From Cercophora sp. LCS_1 (Eukaryota; Ascomycota; Sordariomycetes; Sordariales; Lasiosphaeriaceae): a stretch of 64,000 nt of DNA. The translations under genes were made by a program, and so were the position numbers. Each line of letters opens with the position of its first letter. Positions within the stretch are counted from its first letter, which is position 1. The notes below the pieces were generated by a model. That model ran no database searches. It was not told the DNA's origin and saw only the letters and a program-made list of their open reading frames with translations. The stretch is from assembly GCA_036250225.1 (NCBI GenBank), contig JAPZLL010000024.1, positions 372,001-436,000 of the forward strand, given 5' to 3'. Below are positions 10,209-19,746 of the stretch, in pieces.

Positions 10209-11610
10209 GGCTAGTCATGGAACAAGAGAAACAATGGGCGCACCACGTAGTGTAGGGGGTAGTCAAACGACCGTGTTGGGTCGAGCAGACGAAGCCAGTG
10301 CGTAACCTCTTTAGAAGGGCGAACGAACGTTGAATCATGCCACCGTCAGGAGACATATTTTCCTGTTCCACGACGACTTTACGTGATGAGACATGCCCCA
10401 CTCGAGGCTCTCGGCCAATCGGTGCTAAATTGCGCCAAACGAGTTCGTGGGAAGATGACCCGAGGGGTATCCAGAGAGTGCGCCGACTTGATATTGCGTC
10501 ACCATGATGTCTGAAACCAAAGGGCAGCATGATTCCATACTGCGCTACTTAGCACTACTTACCCATACAACATGGAACCCCTTACCTCACATTGAAATTA
10601 GACCGCTTTCTCGGGTGCTTATGTTTTTGAGGCAAATCGAGTAATTCAGCATTTTCCTTGCCCGTGTAAGGGCGAGAAGAAAGATGCAGCCGGCCGCAAG
10701 TCCAAAACCCACGACTCCATCATACGTTGACGCTGCATCAACAAGTGGGGGTCACAAGTCTCGGAAGTCGCAAACTTGCCATGTAGCGGAAGTGTATATG
10801 TAGGTATCAGGCAACAGCACAGTCTTTACGTGACTGTGTCATCTTACTTCAGGAGGAGCTAGCAAGCGTGATCTATTACGGGGCTAGATGGCTGGGCCCT
10901 GTAGCTCTGAACGATTGCCGAATAGTGATGACGCGGCCCTGGGCCTTCAGACGCTCCACACGACGGACTAAAGTGCTGAAACAGACCAAATCCACGGACG
11001 CGGCGCGCCTAGGCGGGCGGGACGGACAGGCTGTGGGGAATGCTGGCGAAGGACACGCACGTCGAAGGCAATATGGTCCGCACGGTCTGCTGCCAGCAGA
11101 TCTCAGCGTCGACCACGGCGAGCTCTCTTTGAGGATTCTGGGTTTCGGACTGGTAGGCATTCAGCCTCTGGCCAGAATAGTGGAAAGCAACTATGTAGGC
11201 ACGGCAAAAAAACCATATCCTTCCAAGTTTAAAAGTTACCCGCACTTCCCAGCTTCGTTTTCACAAAGGCTCTTGAGGCTAACCATGAGCGATTTGCGTC
11301 TCCTGTGCTGGTCGGCCTTGTGTTCCTCCAAGTGGATCCCCACATTTGCGGGTGGGAAAATAACCTGCACCTCGGCTCTGAATGGCATTTTGGTTGCACG
11401 CTAACACTTCTACCACTTCACTTCTCACTTGGGAATGCGACATCAGACTAGCATTGCTTGCAGACGGGAAGGCTGCACGGCTCGGGGCAAAGCGCCAAAA
11501 GTATATCCCTTGATGGGTTGCTCAACACGACAAGACTGAGGCCGTGGTTTGGCTATCCCATACCCAATCTCATGCTACAGTTGCTTGCGCCGGCTCTCCT
11601 CTGGTTTCTA
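10209..11610. other. intergenic region
   Basis: This is the upstream region of the dioxygenase gene and the 3' flank of the formate/nitrite transporter gene. Frames of up to about 178 codons exist (10868-11404) but have no recognisable domain and are probably chance. Confidence 0.5.
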
Positions 11611-12743
11611 CTAGCTAATGATTCCCCCGTGTTTTCTGAAGACCGAAGAGCCCCGGTGTTCAATCCCCCCCTCTGGTTGCTGATACTCCACCCCATCAAT
11701 TTTCACCGGGGCCTCGTGGAACAGGTACATCCACCATAAGTACGCGCCGCAAAAAAAAGCCCCTCCGATGATATTTCCCAGTGTCGCGGGGACGATCCCT
11801 GAGGAGTTAATTTACTTGCCCTGGAAGCAAAGCAGTTGCTCGAAAATCCTACCTTTCCAGATGTACAACCCAATAGACAGATTCGGAGTGTGCAGCCAGA
11901 TCCCGAGGGGAATCAAGAACATATTAGCGACCACATGGTCAAGGCCGAGGCACACAAAAGCAAAGATGGGCCACCAAATCCCCACCACCTTTGAGATGAG
12001 GTCTTTGGCCTGCACGGCGAGGTAACATGCGAGACAAACCAGCAAGTTACACCCTATGCCACGCAACAATATCTGATGGAATCGAGGCGTAATCTGTTTT
12101 CTGGTGGCAAGAGAAATGGCTGCTTCTTTGTACGGGGAGGCGTCAAAAACACCGCCATCTGTTTTTTTTTTCTCTTTGTAAGATGCTTATGCCTATGGTG
12201 TGAACCGAGGTAGGGTTTGGGGGGGTTGAAGGGGGAACTTTCGAGAATACTCACACCCGAATATAACAGCCATGGTAAAAAGAGAACCGGCGAGATTACC
12301 CCAAAAACATAGGAACCAGTGGAGGAGCATCTTCCAGATTGATAAGCGGCCGTGTAGGGCAGCTACACCAGTATACTGATATCCAATATACAGCGGTTAG
12401 TCTTGAGCCCGCGTATATGCCCTTGGTATTGACGTACCATGTTCGATGCGGTGAACAGGTCGGAACCTGTTAAAACTACCAACACTAAACCTAGGGGGAA
12501 GACGAGGGCCCCCAACACTCTGACCATACCAGGCGCATTGTCCTGGAACCATGGCGCCGCACTAGCGATGAGCGACGTCGCACACCCAAAGCTTAGGAGC
12601 ATGCCCCCGTAGACTGCAGACATGAAGACTTTTTCAGGTCGCATGTTGCCCTTTTTGACGCCCATGCGCGAGACAAGTTCGGTCGTCTCGGCAGGTGTAT
12701 AAGCGGCGATATTGACGACGTCGACAAAGGTAGGAGTCGTCAT
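11611..12743 (-). CDS. formate/nitrite transporter (FNT family)
   Basis: Channel-like plasma-membrane protein for small monocarboxylates or nitrite. Four exons: 12743-12438, 12375-12255, 12158-11853, 11798-11611. Together they give 307 codons (306 aa), all with GT-AG introns. Landmarks of the family are VNIAAYTPAETTELVSRMGVKKG at the N-terminus, GGMLLSFGCAT (helix 1), VLTGSDLFTASNM, HWFLCFWGNLAGSLF, the strongly conserved YGGVFDASPY (rejoined across intron 2), LGLDHVVANMFLIPLGI and LGNIIGGAFFCGAYLWWMY. Six hydrophobic spans are visible. The hydrophilic C-tail (GVEYQQPEGG...VFRKHGGIIS) is short. The next gene upstream on the same strand is formate dehydrogenase, which suggests formate rather than nitrite as substrate. 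That is inference, since fungal NitA-type members carry nitrite. Confidence 0.92.
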
Positions 12744-13417
12744 GCTTTCGAGTTGGTTCGGTTCAACGGGAATGAGTTCTTGATTTGCAAGCAGAATTAT
12801 GGCGTCTTCGAGGCAGAACAAACGCGGGGTGTGACGAAAAGGAAAAGCAGGTGGAAAGGGAAACCCTTTTCACAGTATTTCCCCGGGGACGGGATCCACT
12901 CACGAGCCAAAGTATCCGTCTCCACCATCATGAGATTATGACAACCAGGCACATGATATTCTTGAATTTCTGTTTTTACGCATATCTGGATATATGGCGC
13001 TCGTCAGGTTAGGACATCAAGGAGAGAGCAACGCTCTCGCGTCGGGGCTTGCTAGTTTCCCCTCACCCCAAATTGTGGCGATTGTAATATCTTGTACAAG
13101 CTGGCCTTTCCCCTGCAATCTTTCCGCTTCTCTCGAGACCGTTGGACTTATTGAACGGGTGATTGGACCCTACAATGTTTTTCACTATCGAGATAGATAC
13201 AAGAAGCGGTCTGGAGAGGACCACGGTGCCAATGTTCGCCAGGGATTGTCAGACAGAAGTATACGACAAGGGATTTTCTTATTCTGTAAGGGATTGACTT
13301 TTCCAACGATGAAAGCATCAACTTTTCCAAGATCTCAAACTGCTTGCATGAATGTGACCAGCTTTCCATAGTCCACCCACAAATGACCTGTCCTGCAAAG
13401 GAAGCTTCAAACCTTCT
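12744..13417. other. intergenic region (transporter promoter)
   Basis: This 674-nt spacer between the formate dehydrogenase stop and the transporter start must hold the transporter promoter and the dehydrogenase 3' end. No clear TATA or known operator was recognised. ATATCTGGATATATGG at about 12980-12995 is AT-rich. Confidence 0.45.
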
Positions 13418-14947
13418 TCACTTCTTCACCCGTTGCCCATAGGCCATCGTGACATAATCTCCCTTGTGACAGATCAAGTCCTCCTGTGGGTAATCTTCAC
13501 GACCAGAGAAGTAGACGTCCAAGATATTCTTCACACCGGCGGCGTAGCGTTTCTATTCTGGCTGTTAGCAAAGGCAGGATCGCTGATCGCCGTTGCATTG
13601 ATAAGCCTTACCTGTGCATCCAGAGAGGTTCCTGACATGTGCGGCACCCAAGCATTTCCTCCACCCCAGGGGTGCTCCGCAGTGCGGAGAGGATTGTCCT
13701 TCGGCGCTGGTTGCGGGAACCACACATCGCCACCCACGCCGCGAAGATGGCCTCTCTTGAGAGCATCTGCAGCCGCTTGATCGTCAACAATCGCCCCGCG
13801 AGCAGTATTGATGAGATACGAGCCTACAGCATGTCACGTCAACTCCAGATGCTCACGAAGGAAAAAGGGGGTGAGGATGAATCGAATGACAACTTACCGG
13901 GCTTCATCTTGGCGATAAGATCTTTGTTGAAGAGTCCTCGGGTCCCGGCATAGAGAGGGCACTCGATATTGACAATGTCGCATTGAGCGACCATCTCTTC
14001 AAGATTCGTGACACGACGGCACCCAATGTCCTTCTCAATTTCAGACGAAAGAGGCTGATAGTCAAAGTAAAGGAGCTCCTTGCAATGGAAGGGCGCGAGA
14101 CGGCGGAGCACTCGTTCGCCGATCCGTCCGGCTCCGACGGTGCCTACAACCTTGTCCTCAATATCGTAATTATTCTTGGTTACCTCGGCAACATCCCATC
14201 TTCCCTGCCTGATCATATCATGGGCTGGAACGAAGTTCTTCATCAGGATAAGCATAGTCATCACAACATGCTCTGCAACGGACACAACATTGCAGCCGGT
14301 GATTTCGGCAACTGTAATACCTCCGTTGGTCTTGTTGGCAGCATCCAAATCGACGTGGTCCGACCCAATGCCGGCGGTAACCGCAAGTCGGAGATTCTTC
14401 GCTCGGGAGAGACGTTCTGCGGTCAGGTATCCGGGATGAAACCTGTTCGATTTAGTCAGGGGGAGATCCTCCATCCTCCCAAAGCCACACAAACGAGACA
14501 CACATACGGAGTAGTGACAATGACCTCAGCATTTTCAAGCTCCTTGTCAAACTCGGAACCCTCACGGTCCTTGTCGGCCGTGGTGACAAGCGTGCGGCCC
14601 CGTTCCTCGATCCACCTTCGGAGACCAAGCTCATTCTCGACACACCCCAGGAGCTCTGGCTGATCCTTGGCGTGCTGGCCACCCTGTTGTTTGTCACAAG
14701 TAGCGCCAGGAAGTCAGCCCCGCGCGGGGAACTAATGCTTCATAGAGGGCGTTGGGATTGGGGCTTTGCTGCAACTTACAGGATACAGGACCATGAGAAC
14801 TTTCCCTTGGTTGGCCCGTGAGCTGGTCAGCATACATCTCCTGAAAACGGGATGCGCAGGTCCGCATGGTGAACGCCTAGCGATCTGGTGGACCGGGAGA
14901 GACACTGCGCAGCGACTCAGCCGCGAAACAAGACGACTGCATACCAT
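13418..14947 (-). CDS. NAD-dependent formate dehydrogenase with predicted mitochondrial presequence
   Basis: Oxidises formate to CO2 with reduction of NAD+. Five exons: 14947-14780, 14683-14508, 14442-13898, 13823-13612, 13552-13418. They sum to 412 codons (411 aa), all GT-AG. After an Arg/Ser-rich leader of about 45 residues (MVCSRLVSRLSRCAV...) the mature start QGKVLMVLYP matches fungal FDH. Signatures are FHPGYLTAERL, VTAGIGSDHVDLDAAN, the Rossmann motif VGTVGAGRIGERVLRRL, ELLYFDYQPL (Asp selects NAD), the catalytic Arg in LINTARGAIVDD, and the catalytic His in VPHMSGTSLDAQ. The tail EDYPQEDLICHKGDY is also diagnostic. The leader resembles presequences of mitochondrial FDHs of other ascomycetes. 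Many fungal FDHs lack it, so localisation is inferred. The downstream FNT transporter is the obvious functional partner. Confidence 0.95.
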
Positions 14948-16930
14948 CTTGTGCGTTTATTGTCGCGTGCTATGAGATCAAATCAGTTGTTTAGCAGTCG
15001 ATGTGATTGCAAAGTTCTGAAACCCAATCTGAATTTCTATCTCGGAGAAACGTCCATAACATAGCGCAATGCGCTGGAAACATCGCCAATCGCCGTCACG
15101 GACGGTTGCATGGAAATCGTACGATTTCTAAGATTATTCACAAGTCAGTTATTTCTCCTTATGATAATTGTTTTGCACGAGTGGCTTCCGTGCGATGTCA
15201 TGCCGTTAAAGGTCACAAACGTCGACGATCGGACGTCATCATGGTGTTCGGGGGAGGGAGAAATGGAAAGACCGGTGGATCGTGATACGGTAAGTCTGAC
15301 GTCAATGCCATTCCGATTGGTGAGCCAGCTCAATTGAACGTTCGATATCATGATTTATACCGAGGCGGGGCTCCGGGGGCTGCAACACCCCCTACAGTGT
15401 TCGATGGATACCTCCTCGGAAGGTGAGACCTGATGCTTCTCATCTTGCAGCACGCGTTCGAGCACGCATGATCCAGATCTGACAGCACGAGATGATTGGT
15501 CTCTATCGCGAGTGTCCAAATCTCTTTGGGGGTGCCGTTGCGAGCCGACCACAGCAACCTGGATGTTCTCATAGATGCGGATCACATGGTTGAAGTCGAC
15601 CAGTCTAGCCTCTGGCGGTGTGAGCGCTGTTGTGAAGATGGATGGTGACGGAGCCAGAACGCAGGAATGCGTGATATTCAGCTGTTATTTCTCACCGAAA
15701 GTACTCCGTCCTGTTAGGAGGGGCACACGACGGCGTCGGGTTGGTGGAGTTTGGTTTCGCCTCCATTCCCAACCCAAATCGGAAGGAGCAAATCAAACAT
15801 AAAGACCGGGGCACCGATTACAGTGACTACTAGGCCCCATGAAGCAGCAATGGGAGAGAATTACACGCTGTGGGTTTTTAAAGGATGCGAACACGGTGTG
15901 TACAGCTTCGATAGGCACAAGTTGTCATAGGTATTGTTCATTTGCATGGCTAGCTACGGGTTGCTTCGCTGTGTCACGTGTAACGGCGCACATTGATGCG
16001 CATCTTCTCGTGACGGTCAGGTCACTCGACTCATTTCGCTGGCAGACTCATATGGCCGCATCGCCAGCATAAGTTATTTGGTGTCGCATCACAAAAGTGA
16101 GACATCAATTGGTTCCAATGTCATGAAGATGTGAAAAGGCTAGTGTCAACTCATAAGGGTCATGGGCACTATGACTGAGCTGTCAAACCGTCATCATTGT
16201 GAGACGCCATGCCTACTCCCACTCCAGCCACTCGCCGGGTGCCAACTTTTCTCATTTCATAAAGCTCTCACATCCGCCGGGAGCACAATTTCGCCGCCAT
16301 CCATGGTGTTTACGGGGTGTAGGGGTGAAGCCGGCTATTGTTATCGCAACTGACACGAACACACCTTTCGCGGGCACCCTCACGTTAACGGGTAGAGTTG
16401 GAGTGAAGCCGCCCAACATCATTGCTCCTGTCACGGTAACAATGTAGCGGGACGCATTGATTAATCAACCATTCGACACGTCGCCAAAGCAAAGTAGGGA
16501 CGCGGAAGCAAAGGAAACAGTCGTCCGGATCAAAATTATATATACATCCCTGTTTTTGCCGCCATGATGAGTGTTTACTTTGGCCCGAGGATGAAGTCTG
16601 CGGGTGGATACCCAGCCCGCGCTCCTTCCTTCCGTTCTGTCGTACATTGCAGCTGCCTCAAGCCCAGGGCAACGACCTTCTTTCGTTAGCGCCCCCACCC
16701 ACGGTGAGCCTCTTGTTCTTTTCCCATGCGCACAAAATTCCAACGTGGCAAGCTTTCCTCCTTCAACCACACAACGTCGAGACAACGAACTTTCGACACC
16801 ACAAATTTCCAATTTCCGACCAGCATCGTAAGTCTTCCATCCCGTTCAGAGCATTTTACATCCAATTGCCATATGGCAAAATAAGTATTTTGGGCCCTCG
16901 TTGGTCACCTCCTGCCCGTAGCTCGGACAC
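14948..16930. other. intergenic region, about 2 kb
   Basis: The formate dehydrogenase promoter lies at its left end. A TATATATA-like element is present at about 16537-16544, without a convincing gene after it. Only short, unrecognisable frames are present. No tRNA or repeat array was seen. Confidence 0.45.
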
Positions 16931-17230
16931 TCACGGGAAACCAAGCTGTTTCTCAATCTTTCGAAATGGAGCGTATTGGATGGTTATCTCGGCCACGACG
17001 AAAGCCGTGGCGATGCCGTTAGCAAAGATGATTTTGTAGTCCTTAGCCTGGTGCTCCTCCCCCTTCTTGAACCTCTCTGCACGCAAAGTCAGTTTGTTCT
17101 TCTCCGAATTGGTCTTGATCTTGTCGCGTTCGATCAAGTCGCGGCGTTGAAGGTCGTAGTCCTTATTATCCTTCAGCTCGCTCTCTTGCAATACCATTTT
17201 CATTCCATGGTCAGCTTTTTCCAGCGACAT
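16931..17230 (-). CDS. small charged hypothetical protein
   Basis: Frame of 99 codons with ATG at 17230. The first 65 residues are very rich in Lys, Glu and Asp (QESELKDNKDYDLQRRDLIERDK...) and suggest a helix or coiled coil. A hydrophobic stretch follows (YKIIFANGIATAFVVAEITIQ) that could be a single membrane anchor. The frame ends at CCC|GTGAGT, which is also a good splice donor, so a further exon below 16931 is possible but not resolved. The gene would be divergent from the RNase H-like gene at 17572. No family is recognised. The composition is unlike random frames nearby, which is the main reason to keep it. Confidence 0.4.
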   Translation of the reverse strand: MSLEKADHGMKMVLQESELKDNKDYDLQRRDLIERDKIKTNSEKNKLTLRAERFKKGEEHQAKDYKIIFANGIATAFVVAEITIQYAPFRKIEKQLGFP

Positions 17231-17571
17231 AGCACGCTCCCGGTGGAAGCCCTTCGCCTAACACCTAGTCTGGCGTGGCCGTTTCTTACATTTTCTTTCC
17301 ACTTCGGTCCACGGCCAGATCACCAACGATTCCTTCCTTATGGCTTCGACTCCTCTCGTTCCAGAAACCCAGGCCTGTGCACCTCAAGAAAAGAATTGTC
17401 CCGTTCTTTGTATACCCGTCCCCCAAGACCCCTCCCTGGAGGCCCGTTCTATATACATCAGTGAAACATCAAACGTCAAGTGAAAGCACTATCACGTGGC
17501 AGACTTTCTTGCTTGTGGATTTTGTATCTTTTCCTGGACTATATTGACCAAAACGTCGACTACCAGTAGCC
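17231..17571. other. intergenic region, possible divergent promoter
   Basis: It lies between the small charged frame (minus) and the RNase H-like gene (plus). Pyrimidine-rich blocks are present. No motif was recognised. Confidence 0.4.
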
Positions 17572-18579
17572 ATGAGCCCCTCAAGGAAGGCCGCCGGGGT
17601 GAAGCGAGCTCGGGACCCTGCGTCTGACGAGGACGAACCTCAACAGCGCAGGGCCCGGCTCGCTTCACCCTCGGCCGGTCCTTCAAACGGCCCGCCGCTG
17701 CCGCCGCCGCCACCGCCACCGCACGCCCTCCCCGGCCCCGTCCAACGCGTCGCCACCTCGCCCGCCCGCCGCCTCGCACCGCCGCCGCCGCCGCCTGCAC
17801 TCCCACCTCCGCCACCGCCCCCTCCCCCCATGCGAACCCTGACCCCTCTCCAGTTTGCTAGCCCCCTGGGTCATCACGGCGTGTTCCCCGGCCTCAAGGT
17901 CTTCGTCCGCGCAAACGCGGACGCGGAGCGCCTTGCTCGCCAGGCCGCAGGGGAGTCGCCGATACTGGTAAGTGGGCTCTTGCGGCTCACTTACTTTGTC
18001 GACGGCTCCCTCGCGGCAGGCGAGCAGGTGCTGCCTCCACGGTCCGGCGGCTACGCCGTCGCGACACTTGTTCCAGACATGCCGGTCGAGGACCACGTCG
18101 TGAGGACCCGGGGCTATCGGGTCCAGGCTGCGCACACCATCAAGCAACTGGAACTGATGGGCATCGTCGAGTCTGTGGCGTAGGCAGCCCAGACCGTCGA
18201 TGAGGCTGGCATCGTGGAGGGTGTGGTTAGGGTGTTTAGCGACAACCAAGACCTCGTCGTTTTCGTGGACCGACTCCGTTCGGGCCTGGTGCGGAGGGGA
18301 GACCCCCAGGGGGTGCAGGAGGCACTGCTCGTGCCCATGCTGGCGAGGCTGGACGAGATGGTGCGATGGTTGCTGTTCCGGGGTATCCGCGTTGAGCTGA
18401 GCTGGATGCCTCGGAACAGCAACCATCTGCACACCAGTGCCGACGACGTTTCGAAGAGAGCAAGGACGGAGGCCGGGTTCGCCCTGGCGAGGAGGAGTTG
18501 GGAGACGGTGAGCCTCGATGCAGAGGTCTCTGCTGCTGTTTATGCCTGGAGACCTGGTGTCGGGGTCTTGTGGCCTTGA
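17572..18579 (+). pseudogene. proline-rich RNase H-fold protein, interrupted by one in-frame TAG
   Basis: One frame from ATG 17572 to TGA 18579 (336 codons) is broken only by TAG at 18181-18183 (codon 204). Residues 1-86 are basic and then poly-proline (three tracts of 8-9 Pro). Residues about 105-320 fit a ribonuclease H fold. The acidic site is present: YFVDGS (D144), QLELMG (E194), FSDNQ (D224), and NSNHLHTSADDVSK (D291/D292), with ELSWMPRNSNH before the last. The TAG sits in the helix holding E194 (IVESVA*AAQTVD), so the product would be cut between catalytic residues. A stop-free 84-nt stretch 18100-18183 (GTGAGG...GTAG) could be read as an in-frame intron, but removing it deletes E194. 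Such domains occur in retroelement-derived genes and cellular RNases. Whether the copy is dead, read through or misassembled is not known. Confidence 0.72.
17691..17830 (+). repeat. CCG/CCN-rich poly-proline-coding tracts
   Basis: Three nearly pure proline-codon runs lie within the RNase H-like gene. They are prone to slippage and make the complementary strand a Gly/Arg-rich shadow frame. Confidence 0.7.
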
Positions 18580-18966
18580 ACCAAGGGCTAAGCGGCAGAG
18601 ACCTCTGCATCGAGGCGTGTTGGATTAAGATGTTGGATTACATGTCGGATTACACGTCGGATTACATGTCGGGATACGTTGTATTACGACGTTGTATTAT
18701 GATGCTGCGATCCAGTGTTGTCTTACAATGTCGGAGTGCAATATTGTCTTACTCCCGTTCGCGACACCATGAAGATCAACCAAGCTGAGACAAGAAAGGT
18801 ATGAGAAGCACAAGTCAGTATTAAGTATCAAGCTAACGAACGCACACGCAGACTCTATTACGACTCTTCCACCTGGCACCCGCTCTCTTCTCGCACGAAC
18901 CTCCTCGACCCGCTGCTTCCTCTCCTTCAATCCCAACTCCCCTTCTATCCCGACCCTCGCCAACGC
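18580..18966. other. intergenic region with minisatellite
   Basis: This is the convergent 3' region of the RNase H-like and cupin genes. It holds the 12-nt tandem repeat described separately. Nothing else was recognised. Confidence 0.5.
18620..18704 (+). repeat. degenerate 12-nt tandem repeat
   Basis: About seven head-to-tail variants of TYGGATTACATG are seen. The first four or five are well kept, and later ones drift to TTGTATTACGACG-like forms. The array begins about 40 nt after the RNase H-like frame ends. Confidence 0.75.
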
Positions 18967-19746
18967 TTACTTGGAAGTCGAAAGCCCACAGGCCTTAGCA
19001 CAGCTATCCACCATGACCACAAAATCCTCCGGGATAACATCCCTCAACTGGTCAAGCTGCGCGGGCCCCAAGAAATTCGGGCTGCCCAACGAAGCCGTCA
19101 AAACATCATCGGGAAACGAAGAAAAGAAGGTCTGCGCAACCTGGAACCGCCCCTCATCGTTGCTGTCAAACGCCGCAGCAAACACAGCCTGCTCGCACGT
19201 CGGGTTAAACTGCCAATGCGTATGACCAACAGGGAACAACATGCCCGTGAAGTTGGTCAGGGTCATAGCAACCTGCGGAATCTGGCCGGGGACCATGGCG
19301 TCTTCCTCCAGCACGAACGCACCGATGAGCGTACCGCTCACGACGGTGAGGAACTCATTGGCGCGCGGGTGGAGATGCGGCACGTTGAGGCCGCAGGGGC
19401 CGATGAAGCCGATCGCGCCGGCGACGTTGGTGCCGATCAGACCGGGGATGGAGTCGATGCTGCCGACGATGACGCTGCCGTCGGGCGTGGTGGGGTTGGG
19501 GACGAATTGGAAGGTTACATTGTTGGCGCTGCCGCTGCCGCCCGGGGGGAAGAGGACTTGTTCCTTGTCCTTGTACGAGGGGGCTAGGAGAAGCTCGGTT
19601 TGCAGGGACTTGATTTCGGCTGGGGTGAGGGGGACGTAGGTTGGGGCGCCACCGCCGGCCGCGGAGGAGGAGGTAGAGGTGTACGCAACGGGGGTTGCGG
19701 AGGACATGGCGATGAGCGCCAGGACGGTGGAGAAGATGGCCTTCAT
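18967..19746 (-). CDS. secreted germin-like / spherulin-type cupin protein
   Basis: Single exon of 259 aa, ATG at 19746, TAA stop. A signal peptide (MKAIFSTVLALIAMSSATP) precedes a Ser/Gly linker and one germin-like cupin barrel. Cupin motif 1 is GLNVPHLHPRANEFLTVVSG (His-x-His...Glu metal ligands). Motif 2 is GMLFPVGHTHWQFNPTCEQ (the third His ligand lies in GHTH). FNLG-like SPNFLG and a C-terminal pair of Cys (DSCAKACGL) complete the picture. Homologues include slime-mould spherulin-1 and fungal secreted cupins induced by stress or during host contact. Some germins are oxalate oxidases or superoxide dismutases, and activity cannot be assigned here. No introns are needed and length is normal for the family. 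Confidence 0.9.
   Translation of the reverse strand: MKAIFSTVLALIAMSSATPVAYTSTSSSAAGGGAPTYVPLTPAEIKSLQTELLLAPSYKDKEQVLFPPGGSGSANNVTFQFVPNPTTPDGSVIVGSIDSIPGLIGTNVAGAIGFIGPCGLNVPHLHPRANEFLTVVSGTLIGAFVLEEDAMVPGQIPQVAMTLTNFTGMLFPVGHTHWQFNPTCEQAVFAAAFDSNDEGRFQVAQTFFSSFPDDVLTASLGSPNFLGPAQLDQLRDVIPEDFVVMVDSCAKACGLSTSK

Noticed and set aside
10868..11404. 178-codon plus-strand frame
   Set aside because: No recognisable motif and a competing open frame on the other strand.
18100..18183. Stop-free 84-nt intron that would remove the TAG in the RNase H-like gene
   Set aside because: It would delete the catalytic Glu and its helix, so it is unlikely as the constitutive splice form, though not excluded.
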